Source: Nitrosopumilus ureiphilus
Lineage (GTDB): Archaea > Thermoproteota > Nitrososphaeria > Nitrososphaerales > Nitrosopumilaceae
NCBI RefSeq assembly: GCF_013407185.1
Contig: NZ_CP026995.1
Coordinates: forward strand, 2,107,419-2,171,418
Direction: 5' to 3'
Length of the DNA: 64,000 nucleotides
This document shows, piece after piece, positions 16,448-25,280 of this stretch. Position numbers and translations under genes: made by a program. Numbering within the stretch: position 1 is the first letter of the stretch; each line of letters opens with the position of its first letter. The notes under the pieces are model-generated. The model was not told the DNA's origin, made no database searches, and saw only the letters and a list, made by a program, of their open reading frames with translations.

Positions 16448-17035
16448 TTGGCAAACGGCATTATGAAACCACGTCATCTTGAAAAAACAGATTCAGGCTA
16501 CAAAGTGTATCTGTATATTTTCTATATCTGTGGATTCATTATGTTATCATCTCTAGTTTTTGGAGTATATGTTACAATGATAGAATGGATTGAAAATGGA
16601 ACTTATGTGATGGGAGAGGCAATTCATAATACAACAATTCCATTTGAAAATTTTGCACGAGTATCTACATGGATATTTTTTTCCACAATTATTGGGTGGT
16701 ACTGTGTTTCAAGAATTGGCTGGAGGAGAACTGCAGGAAATAAAATTATTGGAACAAAGATGGCATTACTTCAGTTAATGTTACTAGGATTTTCAATCAT
16801 TACACTCTATGAAGTGATATACAATTTTACAGTATTAAATGCACAAATAACAGCAGGGATTATTGATGGAGTAGTTCCAGATATCGATAGATTATCAATT
16901 GCTTATCCAGATCTGGATAGACCATGGAATTTGATTTTTGCAACTAAGGTATTTCTTGCAGCCTTTATCATTAGTACACATGCATTTTATCTTAGCACAA
17001 AACCCAGAAAAAACCTAGATGAATCAGTAGAATAG
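16448..17035 (+). CDS. Four-helix membrane protein of unknown function
   Basis: Four predicted membrane helices at about residues 24-46, 68-90, 102-125 and 163-183. Between helices 1 and 2 and between 3 and 4 are loops that contain charged and aromatic residues (EWIENGTYVMGEAIHNTT; VPDIDRLSIAYPDLDRPW). There are no obvious metal-binding motifs. Translation starts at TTG (16448) or at ATG 16463 (MKPRHLEK), and the second may be the true start. I do not recognise a family. Confidence 0.6.
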   Translation: MANGIMKPRHLEKTDSGYKVYLYIFYICGFIMLSSLVFGVYVTMIEWIENGTYVMGEAIHNTTIPFENFARVSTWIFFSTIIGWYCVSRIGWRRTAGNKIIGTKMALLQLMLLGFSIITLYEVIYNFTVLNAQITAGIIDGVVPDIDRLSIAYPDLDRPWNLIFATKVFLAAFIISTHAFYLSTKPRKNLDESVE

Positions 17036-17077
17036 ATAATTTAGGATTATTTTACGTAAAAACTATTTCTAGTATGT

Positions 17078-17281
17078 ATGAGTATTTTCAGTATGGGATT
17101 ATTTGGTTCTAGTAGTAATGAATTAAAATGTAAAAAATGTGGGACAGTTCTTTCTGATTCTGAAAGATTAAAGAAACATCAAGAAAAGGCTCATAATAAG
17201 AAAAAAGAAAAGTGTAGAGTATGTGGAACTGAATTTGATACTCAAGAGGATTTGAGAAAACACAAAAAGAATTGCAAGTAA
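17078..17281 (+). CDS. Two-finger C2H2 zinc-finger protein
   Basis: A 67-residue product with two C2H2 fingers: CKKCGTVLSDSERLKKHQEKAH and CRVCGTEFDTQEDLRKHKKNC (the last ligand is Cys). The N-terminus is short and hydrophobic (IFSMGLFGSS). The linker KKKEK is basic. It probably binds nucleic acid or protein. An alternative ATG at residue 6 would give 62 residues. Confidence 0.75.
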   Translation: MSIFSMGLFGSSSNELKCKKCGTVLSDSERLKKHQEKAHNKKKEKCRVCGTEFDTQEDLRKHKKNCK

Positions 17282-17292
17282 GATTTAGAAAA

Positions 17293-17502
17293 TTATTCTG
17301 ATAAACCAGATTCATATTTTGTTGGTTTTTTGAGGGCTTTTTCAATTGCATCCAAGTTTGCAATTTCATTTTTAGAATTCATTGTAAGGGTTTTGATCAT
17401 TTCTGAGCCTAATTGAACTGATTGTTCAGGTAATGTATCTAGAAATTTTTGGAGTGCTTTCTTGTAATTTTCTATTAAATTCAATCCGTCTTGAAGAGTC
17501 AT
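17293..17502 (-). CDS. Small helical protein, unknown function
   Basis: A 69-residue protein predicted to be nearly all helix (LQDGLNLIENYKKALQKFLD, then NSKNEIANLDAIEKALKKPT). There are no cysteines and no membrane segment. It ends 12 bp from the stop of the convergent zinc-finger gene. It could be a coiled-coil partner protein; no family recognised. Confidence 0.5.
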   Translation of the reverse strand: MTLQDGLNLIENYKKALQKFLDTLPEQSVQLGSEMIKTLTMNSKNEIANLDAIEKALKKPTKYESGLSE

Positions 17503-17562
17503 AAAGAGAATAGTGATATCCCATATTCAAAGTTTCCAAATTCATCTAGATTTTTTGAATAA

Positions 17563-17570
17563 CTTTATAC
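17563..17570 (+). promoter_or_regulatory. TATA-like box for tyrS
   Basis: CTTTATAC ends 26 bp before the TTG at 17597. This places the transcript start close to that codon and argues against the longer open frame from 17513. Confidence 0.45.
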
Positions 17571-17596
17571 GTTTAGATCATAAAAGTTGTTTTGAT

Positions 17597-18643
17597 TTGG
17601 ATATTACAGAAAAAGTAGATCTGATTGAACGACCACCAACTGAAGAAGTAGTGACTCACGATGAATTAATTGAGTTATTCAAATCAAATTCATCACCTAA
17701 ACATTACATTGGCCTTGAAATTTCTGGTTTCTTACATCTTGGTAGTTTAATCAGTACAGGTTTCAAAATTAATGATTTTGTAAAAGCTGGTGTCAAGTGT
17801 ACAGTATTTCTTGCAGATTGGCACACGTTGATTAATGATAAGCTAGGCGGTGATTGGGAAACAATATCAAAAGTTTCAAAATATTACCAAGACGCATTCA
17901 AGTTAGTTTGTCCAGATGCACAAATTATCTTAGGATCAAAATTGTATGAAGAAAAAGCTGAATATTGGTCTGAACTTGTTAGATTTACAAAACATATGTC
18001 AATTGCTAGAACCATGAGAACTCTTACAATAATGGGACGTTCTGAGGATGATAAAAAAATTGACTTGGCTAAATTACTCTATCCTGCAATGCAAGCAGTA
18101 GACATTCACTCATTAGATGTAGATATTGCTCATGCAGGAATGGATCAAAGAAAAATCCATATGTTAGTTAGAGAGATTTTTCCTAAAATGAAATGGAAGG
18201 TTCCTGTGGCAGTACACCACAAGCTGTTACCTGGACTTTCAAAACCTGCAGACATGAGTGATTCTCAAATATTGGGTAAAATGAGTAAATCTGATCCAAA
18301 CTCAGGTATTTTTATTCATAATACTGATGACGAAATAAAGAAAAAGATTAGCAAGGCATGGTGTGAAGAAGCAAATATTCAAAATAATCCATTATTAGAG
18401 ATTGTAAGAACTGTAATTTTTCACGATTTTGATGAGATGAAAGTTGAGAGGCCTGAAAAATTTGGTGGAAACGTATCATATTCTGATTATAACCAACTGG
18501 AAACTGATTTTGTTCAAAAGAAACTACATCCAAGTGATTTGAAACAAACAGTTGGGAATTATTTAGTTAAAGTGATTTCTCCCATAAGAGAAAAGCTAAA
18601 TCTGAGTGAAGAAGTTAATGATGCAATAAAGAAAAGCTATTAG
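17597..18643 (+). CDS. tyrS: Tyrosyl-tRNA synthetase
   Basis: Class I synthetase charging tRNA-Tyr. The HIGH-like motif is GFLHLGSL, the tyrosine-pocket region includes FLADWHTLINDKLGG and AGMDQRKIHML, and KMSKS is intact in GKMSKSDPNSGIF. I take the TTG at 17597 (MDITEKVDLIERPPTEE, about 348 residues) as start because a TATA-like box sits just upstream and the extra 28 residues of the longer frame do not resemble the family. It ends by overlapping cobJ by 4 bp tail to tail. Confidence 0.9.
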   Translation: MDITEKVDLIERPPTEEVVTHDELIELFKSNSSPKHYIGLEISGFLHLGSLISTGFKINDFVKAGVKCTVFLADWHTLINDKLGGDWETISKVSKYYQDAFKLVCPDAQIILGSKLYEEKAEYWSELVRFTKHMSIARTMRTLTIMGRSEDDKKIDLAKLLYPAMQAVDIHSLDVDIAHAGMDQRKIHMLVREIFPKMKWKVPVAVHHKLLPGLSKPADMSDSQILGKMSKSDPNSGIFIHNTDDEIKKKISKAWCEEANIQNNPLLEIVRTVIFHDFDEMKVERPEKFGGNVSYSDYNQLETDFVQKKLHPSDLKQTVGNYLVKVISPIREKLNLSEEVNDAIKKSY

Positions 18644-19434
18644 ACTTTGAGATCCGGATTAGTTTGTTCTTCTAAATTGTATTTTGATTTGTATCCTCTT
18701 GGATTTATCATCAAATCTTTGTAAGTGTATGTTGATGAATTTCCAATAATTACAGTACTAATCATCCCTAATTTATCAGAATGGTTAGGTAGGTTTTCCA
18801 AATCAGTCATAACAATTGTTTCAGATTCTCTAAATGCTCCCTTGATTATTGCTACAGGAGTTGTAGATTTTCTGTATTTTAGAAGAACTTTTCTTGTATC
18901 TTGTAATTGATGAATTCTTTTCTTGCTTGCAGGATTGTAAATGACAATTACAAAATCACCTTGAGCTGCTGCCTCAACTCTTTTTTCAATTATTTCCCAT
19001 GGAACGAGTAAATCACTCATGCTAACTACTGCAAAATCAGTCATTAATGGTGAGCCAATAATTGAAGCGCATGAATTTAGCGCAGATACGCCTGGTACAA
19101 TTTCTACTTGGAGACCATCTTTAGGATTCCAATTAGACTCTGCAAGGGTTTCGTAAATTAAACCTGCCATTCCATAAATTCCGGGATCTCCACTCGATAC
19201 TAGTGAGACAATTTTTCCAGATTTTGCAAGATCAATGCATTGATGGGCTCTTTCAACTTCTTGTGTCATTGCATAACGGTAAACTGTTTTACCTTCAATT
19301 AGATCCTGAACTAAATTTACATATGTTTCATAGCCAACAATAGTATCACTTTCTTCAATTACTTCTTTGGCTCTAAATGTCATATGATCATGATGTCCAG
19401 GGCCAACACCAACAATGTAGAGTTTACCAGTCAA
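18640..19434 (-). CDS. cobJ: Precorrin-3B / cobalt-factor III C17-methyltransferase
   Basis: SAM-dependent methyltransferase that contracts the corrin ring in cobalamin synthesis (CobJ/CbiH). The N-terminal YIVGVGPGHHDHMTFRA, VGYETYVNLV, the SSGDPGIYGMAGL SAM loop, and VIVIYNPASKKR are family marks. The length of 264 is as expected. Other cob genes are not adjacent; bluB is 10 kb away. Together they support B12 synthesis by this organism. Confidence 0.92.
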   Translation of the reverse strand: MTGKLYIVGVGPGHHDHMTFRAKEVIEESDTIVGYETYVNLVQDLIEGKTVYRYAMTQEVERAHQCIDLAKSGKIVSLVSSGDPGIYGMAGLIYETLAESNWNPKDGLQVEIVPGVSALNSCASIIGSPLMTDFAVVSMSDLLVPWEIIEKRVEAAAQGDFVIVIYNPASKKRIHQLQDTRKVLLKYRKSTTPVAIIKGAFRESETIVMTDLENLPNHSDKLGMISTVIIGNSSTYTYKDLMINPRGYKSKYNLEEQTNPDLKV

Positions 19435-19482
19435 TTTTACAATAATTTTTTTGCCAAGTAATTTATCCCTTTAGTGGGAATT

Positions 19483-20946
19483 CTATTGAAATGGATCTAT
19501 GAATGGACAATTTACTATGTGATCACTGTTTAGTGGTCTGGCAATACTAACAGATAACAAACCATCAGCACGAAATGAGTCAATATCAGACTTTGTTTCC
19601 AAAATTTTTGCGGATTCTGGATCATTCCATTCGACTAGATAAATTCGCCACATTGGACTATAATTTTCATCATCAAGAGAAGCACCAGCGATTCCTGCTT
19701 GGAATCCTAATGGACCAGATCCTTTTACTCCATTTTTAAATTGGAAAAGGTCAACTGCTCCAGAATGTGCAATAAGATTAGCAGAAGTTGGAGATGAAAC
19801 CACACCCATTGTCTCTGCAGGTCCTAATGGAGTAGCATCAGTTACAATATAGTAAATCGTTCTTCCATCAGGTCCCCAGCCTCTATGGGCAACAAAAGTT
19901 ACAGTCAATTCTTGTTTGTTAATTTCAATTATTTGTCCTCCGCCATATGGCATATCATCAGTAATTTCTTTGTCAGAACGTATCTTCATCTGTCCATCAG
20001 GCCAAGTAATTTGAGGAGTATTAAGTACAATTCCTGTTTCATTAAACTCGATTCTGCCTTTTTCTTGAGCATCAATAATATCAGTTGCAGATTCAAATAC
20101 TATTTCTTTTTGACCTTTTTTCCATGTAACTTCAATTACAGAATTTAATGCACTGTATTGAGATTCTTGTGAAGGTGTACTAGAAAATACTTCGTCTTGA
20201 AATCCATAGATCCCATCACCCTTTACTCCATTTTTAAAAATGAATATTTTTTGTAGAGTATCTTCTGGAATGTTCGAGATAGCTGGAGCAAGTTCAATAT
20301 TCCATCCTTGTTTTTCTGAGATTGTTTTTGCATATTCTTCATCACTGCCATCAGTAATGATGTACAGAACTTGATTTCCATTGTAGATTCCTTTATGCAT
20401 TGGAATAGTAACTGGTACATTAGTTCTAGAAAGTAGTGATGTTGGTTCTTCTTTTTCTGATTCAATTTTTTGCATCATCACTTCAGTAGGTTGTCCTCGT
20501 ATCCAACCATCTACACTTACTGTTGAAGTAAATTCTTTTGAGGTTGAAGAATGTAATGCAAGTGCAGCTCCTGTAAACTCAAAAGATCCAGATTTTTCCT
20601 GTAAATCAATTAAAGATAATCCATAGACTGTTTTTCCATCAACAGTCCAGGTTGGTTGTCCCTTTGCATCTTGTGAATTAATTTCATGTAATACAACTAT
20701 CTGAACAGGTACACTTGAGGTAAATGTCATAGAACCATCATACAAGGTTCCTTCATTTGGAGAAAGAATTAGTGCTAATTGATGATTTTCATGTCCTCGT
20801 CCAGGATCTTGAGAAGATGTTATAGTTTGAGTGAAATGAATTTTTTTTCTTGAACCTGCATCTGCAAATTGATCAGATATTAAAGAGACTGAAATAAGAC
20901 CAATTATAAAAATTCCAATTAGTATAATGGCAATTAGTTTTTTCAA
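19483..20946 (-). CDS. Large secreted protein with a duplicated domain
   Basis: Signal peptide or N-terminal anchor (residues 4-27), then a long beta-rich ectodomain. Two homologous units are visible: YIITDG at 195-200 with IFKNGVKGDGIYGFQ ending at 260, and YIVTD at 366-370 with QFKNGVKGSGPLGFQ ending at 416. The offset is about 156-170 residues. The second unit ends in NSDHIVNCPFIDPF, with Cys and His that might bind metal. The role is unknown; it is likely an extracellular protein of thaumarchaea. Confidence 0.7.
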   Translation of the reverse strand: MKKLIAIILIGIFIIGLISVSLISDQFADAGSRKKIHFTQTITSSQDPGRGHENHQLALILSPNEGTLYDGSMTFTSSVPVQIVVLHEINSQDAKGQPTWTVDGKTVYGLSLIDLQEKSGSFEFTGAALALHSSTSKEFTSTVSVDGWIRGQPTEVMMQKIESEKEEPTSLLSRTNVPVTIPMHKGIYNGNQVLYIITDGSDEEYAKTISEKQGWNIELAPAISNIPEDTLQKIFIFKNGVKGDGIYGFQDEVFSSTPSQESQYSALNSVIEVTWKKGQKEIVFESATDIIDAQEKGRIEFNETGIVLNTPQITWPDGQMKIRSDKEITDDMPYGGGQIIEINKQELTVTFVAHRGWGPDGRTIYYIVTDATPLGPAETMGVVSSPTSANLIAHSGAVDLFQFKNGVKGSGPLGFQAGIAGASLDDENYSPMWRIYLVEWNDPESAKILETKSDIDSFRADGLLSVSIARPLNSDHIVNCPFIDPFQ

Positions 20947-20984
20947 TAAATCTGATTTAGTTTATACCCTTAAATGATTTTGTC

Positions 20985-22388
20985 TCAATTGATTTTATCT
21001 AGTTCAAATGCGTCATGTAGTGCTCGTACAGCTGAATTTGTATCAGAGTTTTTTACCACAAATGCAAGGTTAAGCTCTGATGATCCTTGTGTTATCATTG
21101 ACACATTGATTTTATTTTTCTCTATTGCCCCAAATACCCTTGATGCAACTCCTATTGTTCCTCTCATGCCAGAACCAATCAATGCAATAATGGCCACATT
21201 AGTAGTAATTTCTAATTTTTTGATAATTTTTCCTAATAATTCCATCTCTAATGCACTAACTGCTTTATCAAGATCAGTGTTTTTTACCACAATTGTAATA
21301 CTTGATTCTGAAGGATTTTGTGAGATCATCATTACATTAATTCCAGATTTTGCCAAAGTTTCAAATATTTTAGCTGCAGTTCCTGGGGTTCCAACCATAC
21401 TGCCTCCTCGAATATCAATTAGGCCATTATTTTGAACATTACTTACACATTTTACAGTATTTTTTGCAGAAGCTGATGGAGATACAGTTACCAAAGTTCC
21501 TTCATTTTTTACATTAAAGGAATTTCTAATCTTCATTGGAATTTTTTTTGATAGTAAGGGCTCAAATGTTCGTGGATGAATTTGCTTTGCGCCAAACATA
21601 GCCATTTCTATTGCTTCAATGTATGATACTTCCTTGAGTAATTTTGCATTTTTTACAATTTTTGGATCTGCAGTCATTAGTCCATCTACATCACTCATCA
21701 ACCAAATTTCATCTGCCTTGACACAAGAACCAATAGTTGTTGCAGAATAATCAGAACCTCCTCTACCAAATGTAGTTACATGTCCGTGTTGATCTGCACC
21801 TGCAAATCCTCCTACTACAGGAATTGTTTTCTTTGAAAATAAATCGTCTACAGTCTTTGATACTCTAAGTCTAGTTGTATCCATTAATGGTTTAGATTCA
21901 CCAAAATTAGAATCAGTAATTATTCCAATTTCTTTTCCAGTAAGAGGAATTGATTTTTTTCCTGAATCATTAATTGCTGATGAAACTAACTTTATTGATA
22001 ACCTTTCACCAAATGAAATTAGATAATCCATTGATCTCGATGTAACTTCACCAAGCAATACCATTCCATCAATTAAAGCAAGTAATTCTGCAAAATCTTC
22101 ATCTAGTTTCCTTAGCAATTTTTTTTGTAAATCAGATTTTTTGATTGTTTGTTTTGCTAATTGTTTATGTCTATTAGTAATCTTTGATGCAAGTTGTTCA
22201 GCTTTTGATTTATTTTCTTTTTTAATTGATTCTGATATTTCTATTAGATCATCGGTGGTTCCACTTGTTGCAGAACAAACAACTACAATTTGATGTTTCT
22301 TTGATAACGAGTCAATGTGTTTAGCTATGGCTTGGATATCTTTGGAAGCAGAAATTGATGTTCCACCATATTTTATTACGAGTCTCAA
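20985..22388 (-). CDS. lysC: Aspartate kinase
   Basis: Phosphorylates aspartate at the entry to threonine, methionine and lysine synthesis. Kinase motif KYGGTSISASKDI is at residues 6-18, GFAGADQHGHVTTFGRGGSDYSA is the ATP/aspartate block, and two ACT domains fill the C-terminal 160 residues (GLIDIRGGSMVGTPGTAAKI; IALIGSGMRGTIGVASRVF), which usually allow feedback inhibition. It lies 35 bp after the pcn stop on the same strand. Confidence 0.94.
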   Translation of the reverse strand: MRLVIKYGGTSISASKDIQAIAKHIDSLSKKHQIVVVCSATSGTTDDLIEISESIKKENKSKAEQLASKITNRHKQLAKQTIKKSDLQKKLLRKLDEDFAELLALIDGMVLLGEVTSRSMDYLISFGERLSIKLVSSAINDSGKKSIPLTGKEIGIITDSNFGESKPLMDTTRLRVSKTVDDLFSKKTIPVVGGFAGADQHGHVTTFGRGGSDYSATTIGSCVKADEIWLMSDVDGLMTADPKIVKNAKLLKEVSYIEAIEMAMFGAKQIHPRTFEPLLSKKIPMKIRNSFNVKNEGTLVTVSPSASAKNTVKCVSNVQNNGLIDIRGGSMVGTPGTAAKIFETLAKSGINVMMISQNPSESSITIVVKNTDLDKAVSALEMELLGKIIKKLEITTNVAIIALIGSGMRGTIGVASRVFGAIEKNKINVSMITQGSSELNLAFVVKNSDTNSAVRALHDAFELDKIN

Positions 22389-22423
22389 TTCAAAGTACCT
22401 GAATTAGTTAATCTTTAAATGCT

Positions 22424-23170
22424 TTAACTTTCCACGCGCGGAGCCAAGTAGAAGTGAATTCTGCCAATATTTGCTACTTTAAATTCAATTCTAAGAGGTT
22501 TTGCGCTTGAAAACTCACATGTGATAAAGCCTGCAGTAGTACCTACTGCCTTTACTACAGGATTAAGATATTCAAGGCTGTAAGTACCAACACTATCTTC
22601 TTTTGAAGAAATTTCTTCAATCTCTTCATCTTCTTTGTCTAAATCAATTACTACCTCTCCAGAATCACCCTTGCCTGAAAAGTCACCTTTTGAATCAGAT
22701 GTATGAATTGTTAGATAATCAGATACTACCTGTACATCACCGAGAATCTTGTCAAACTTTGAAGAAGATAATACGATTTTAGAATCATAGGGAATTTTTG
22801 GTAACGGGGTATCTGTTGCAGAACTTTCAATTAAACGCATTTTGTATTTTTTATTTTTTCCAACTGTAACAAGTAACATATTCTGTTCAGAGATACTAAT
22901 CTCTATGCTATCTTTTTTATCTGCTCTTTTGATAAGTTTTGAAAACTCATCTATTCTAACTCCAAATTTAATATCGCTATCACATTCATATTTTTCAAAT
23001 GCAGAATTAGGCCACGATATATCAATTAGAGCAACATGTGATGGATCCATTCCTCTAAAGGTAATTCCTTCTGCTGTTGCAACAAAAGTAGCTTCTTCAA
23101 CAAGTGTAGATATTGCAGAGATAATTGCCTTTAGATCATCTGAACCACTTGTTTTTGCTCCAAAAGTCAA
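22424..23170 (-). CDS. pcn: DNA polymerase sliding clamp (PCNA)
   Basis: Ring-forming clamp that tethers DNA polymerases, FEN1 and ligase. The length of 248 and the block GITFRGMDPSHVALIDISWP near residues 36-55 are diagnostic, as is FGVRIDEFSKLIKRA. An acidic segment (DLDKEDEEIEEISSKED) lies in the interdomain area and the C-terminal FYLAPRVES is normal. It sits in an information-processing run rpoL-tfs-pcn. Confidence 0.94.
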   Translation of the reverse strand: MTFGAKTSGSDDLKAIISAISTLVEEATFVATAEGITFRGMDPSHVALIDISWPNSAFEKYECDSDIKFGVRIDEFSKLIKRADKKDSIEISISEQNMLLVTVGKNKKYKMRLIESSATDTPLPKIPYDSKIVLSSSKFDKILGDVQVVSDYLTIHTSDSKGDFSGKGDSGEVVIDLDKEDEEIEEISSKEDSVGTYSLEYLNPVVKAVGTTAGFITCEFSSAKPLRIEFKVANIGRIHFYLAPRVES

Positions 23171-23204
23171 ATCAATTTTCTTGACTTAAAGTTCCAGTTA
23201 AACG

Positions 23205-23522
23205 TTATGTGTAATCACGCCAGGTGTATTTACATTTCTGACAACGATAAAATCTAGTTGTGGGTTCATCTGCACTTCTAGTTTGAAACATCCACCAAAC
23301 TGCCTCATCATGACCACATTTTTCACAGTCTAATTTGATTGTTGGATGTGTGTCTTCTCCTTCATTCCCTTCAAAAGCTAAAAGTGAAAAATCTGGTTCT
23401 TCTTCATCAACAATTTTTTTTGTCTGTGTTACTTTTTGTCCTTCCACATAGCCACATTTTGAGCATTCAAGACCAGAAGTCCCCTTCTTTAATTTGACCT
23501 CACATTCGGGGCAAAATTTCAA
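23205..23522 (-). CDS. tfs: Transcription elongation factor S (TFS)
   Basis: Archaeal TFIIS-like factor that stimulates RNA cleavage by backtracked RNA polymerase. The N-terminal zinc ribbon is FCPECEVKLKKGTSGLECSKCGY, and the C-terminal ribbon has CEKCGH and CQKC with the acidic-tip hairpin RSADEPTT. At 105 residues it is full length. Only 1 bp separates its start from the rpoL stop, so the two are co-transcribed. Confidence 0.95.
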   Translation of the reverse strand: MKFCPECEVKLKKGTSGLECSKCGYVEGQKVTQTKKIVDEEEPDFSLLAFEGNEGEDTHPTIKLDCEKCGHDEAVWWMFQTRSADEPTTRFYRCQKCKYTWRDYT

Positions 23523-23523
23523 T

Positions 23524-23802
23524 CTAATTTACCTTGATTTTAGAATTAAATAGTTGTTTGAATTCTTCTGCCATTTTTATTGCGGAATTTGTTGCTTTTT
23601 TAATTTCTCCTAGAGGTTTTGTACTGGAGTTAATTCTCATCCAGCATTCATTGGTAAGAGGATGCTTTACTATAACCCCTGCAAAATCAATATTTGATCC
23701 TTTTAGGAGTTCATGTTGAATAATATATAAAATTCCTATATCAGTCTCAGTGATTGAAAGGCTGATTTCCTTTGGTTCAGAACTGATCACTTGTGCGTTC
23801 AT
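23524..23802 (-). CDS. rpoL: RNA polymerase subunit L (Rpb11-like)
   Basis: Small assembly subunit that pairs with RpoD. The block DIGILYIIQHELLKGSNIDF then AGVIVKHPLTNECWMRI fits subunit L/Rpb11, as does the length of 92. It is the first gene of a probable rpoL-tfs-pcn transcript, which puts transcription and replication factors together. Confidence 0.88.
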   Translation of the reverse strand: MNAQVISSEPKEISLSITETDIGILYIIQHELLKGSNIDFAGVIVKHPLTNECWMRINSSTKPLGEIKKATNSAIKMAEEFKQLFNSKIKVN

Positions 23803-23853
23803 GTATTCAGAAAAAGCACTTATTGCGGATATAAATCATTATGAGCGGTAAGA

Positions 23854-24390
23854 ATGGCAGAAAGTAAGATTTCAGAGATAAAACTAGTAAATTCCAAGGA
23901 TGAGTACTCATCTGATGAAAATGTAGAGATTAATGTCCAATTTTCAGTTGAAGGAGACCTTAGAAATGCGTTCAATGAAGCAAATTGGACTAAAGCTTAC
24001 AATAACAATGATGTTTCATTCAAAATGAAATATGGTATTAAATTGATAACAGGTGGATTCAGAAAGAAGGAATTAGGTAGGACCATCGATACCTATAGAA
24101 AGGCATCAATCTTTTGGACCAGAAATCCTAAACTTGTTAACCCAATGAAAGATAGGAGAATTTGGGTTCAGGTAGCTAAAAATTTTGAACCATTTATCAG
24201 ACTAACTGAAGAAGAGGTAAGACAGGAGCTTTTCGACTTTGATGAGAAATTTGTTTTCAAAGCATCAGACTTGGGAAAAGGTAAACACAAGATTGGTGCT
24301 GAAGCATTTGCATCCTGGCAAAAGCATGACTATACAGAAACTGGAAGTATCAAGAATAATTCTAGTGAAATTGAAATAACAATCAATTAG
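23854..24390 (+). CDS. Conserved-looking beta-rich protein, unknown function
   Basis: A 178-residue cytoplasmic protein without signal peptide or membrane helix. Its N-terminal half begins with KISEIKLVNSKDEYSSDENV, which looks like a CARDB/Ig-type strand pair. The middle holds many basic residues (FRKKELGRTIDTYRKASIFW). The C-terminal strand NNSSEIEITIN closes the fold. There are no catalytic motifs I can name. It is followed by two tiny tandem genes. Confidence 0.65.
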   Translation: MAESKISEIKLVNSKDEYSSDENVEINVQFSVEGDLRNAFNEANWTKAYNNNDVSFKMKYGIKLITGGFRKKELGRTIDTYRKASIFWTRNPKLVNPMKDRRIWVQVAKNFEPFIRLTEEEVRQELFDFDEKFVFKASDLGKGKHKIGAEAFASWQKHDYTETGSIKNNSSEIEITIN

Positions 24391-24421
24391 GGATATAAGG
24401 AACTTTTTAAGGGAATCAATA

Positions 24422-24574
24422 ATGGCAAAATATGATGGTCTGTTAGGACAACCAGTTCTTGAAGTTGAAGAACCTGATAAAGAAGAAGGAATTACCTTTA
24501 TCTTTAAAGACAACCGGTTTTTGTTTATCAAAGCAGTTGATGGAAAAATTGAGACCGTATCAATTCCAGAATAG
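24422..24574 (+). CDS. Tiny acidic protein, paralogue A
   Basis: A 50-residue frame, ATG to TAG, found by hand. The core is VEEPDKEEGITFIFKDNRFL then FIKAVDGKIETVSI. It matches the next gene in pattern (VxxPDxxxGITxIFxxNxxLxIKxVDGK). There is no membrane segment, cysteine or signal. It looks like a small beta-hairpin protein. It begins 31 bp after the upstream gene's stop. Confidence 0.6.
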   Translation: MAKYDGLLGQPVLEVEEPDKEEGITFIFKDNRFLFIKAVDGKIETVSIPE

Positions 24575-24584
24575 GTGAATATGA

Positions 24585-24731
24585 ATGGAAAAATTTGATA
24601 CAATCAAAATGTTAGAACTTGTTAAAGTTGAAGATCCTGATTCAGATGGTGGAATAACTATGATTTTCCAAGAAAATAAAACTTTGAAAATTAAAGTTGT
24701 AGATGGAAAATTAGTTTCTGAATTTGTTTAA
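24585..24731 (+). CDS. Tiny acidic protein, paralogue B
   Basis: A 48-residue frame that starts 10 bp after paralogue A. Its core is VKVEDPDSDGGITMIFQENK then TLKIKVVDGKLVSEFV. The shared PD, GIT, IF, N, IK and VDGK positions show descent from one gene. An upstream ATG at 24581 is out of frame and ends at once. It stops 2 bp before the convergent phosphatase gene. The role is unknown. Confidence 0.6.
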   Translation: MEKFDTIKMLELVKVEDPDSDGGITMIFQENKTLKIKVVDGKLVSEFV

Positions 24732-24733
24732 AA

Positions 24734-25228
24734 CTAATTTCTCACATGTTTTTCATAAAAACCTATAGCTAGTTCTTGTACTTCAGATTGAATAGAGCCC
24801 GGTCTTTCATCTCGAATTTTTTTAATTGCATCTTTTGCTGTATATTTTTTATATTTTACAAAATAACATGCAAGGATTGTTCCTGCTCTTCCCATTCCAG
24901 CTGCACAGTGAACCATCACAGATTGATTATTTTGAATTTGTTCATGAATGAAATCTACTGCTGAATTTATTTTGTCCATATCAGGAGCAGTAAAATCAGG
25001 AGTCGGAATATGCAGATAACCAATATTTTCTACCCAATTATCAGGTAATGCATTCTCAGTCATAGTAACAATTGATTTTACTCCTTGATCTAAAAGCCAA
25101 TTGAATTCATCAAAACTTGTGGGAATTCCTGAACCAGCTAATTTGTTTTCAATTAACCAAGAAAAGTTTGTAGGTTTTTTTGTAATTCTTCCATGAACTT
25201 TTCTCCATAAATTTCCAGGTTTGCTCAT
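24734..25228 (-). CDS. Dual-specificity/tyrosine protein phosphatase
   Basis: Cysteine-based phosphatase, 164 residues. The signature HCxxGxxR reads HCAAGMGRAGT with C108 nucleophile and R114, and the general acid is likely D78 in TPDFTAPD. FSWLIENKLAGSGIPTSFDE at the N-terminus is the usual archaeal DSP start. It may remove phosphates from proteins; a COG2112 kinase is encoded at 48477-49238, but no direct link is visible. Confidence 0.9.
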   Translation of the reverse strand: MSKPGNLWRKVHGRITKKPTNFSWLIENKLAGSGIPTSFDEFNWLLDQGVKSIVTMTENALPDNWVENIGYLHIPTPDFTAPDMDKINSAVDFIHEQIQNNQSVMVHCAAGMGRAGTILACYFVKYKKYTAKDAIKKIRDERPGSIQSEVQELAIGFYEKHVRN

Positions 25229-25280
25229 ACTAATTATTGGAATTTGCTATATTTTTAGCATTGCGAAATAGTGAAGAAAA

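Noticed and set aside
20974..21435. 153-residue open frame on the plus strand
   Set aside because: It is antisense to aspartate kinase and lacks a promoter or recognisable fold.
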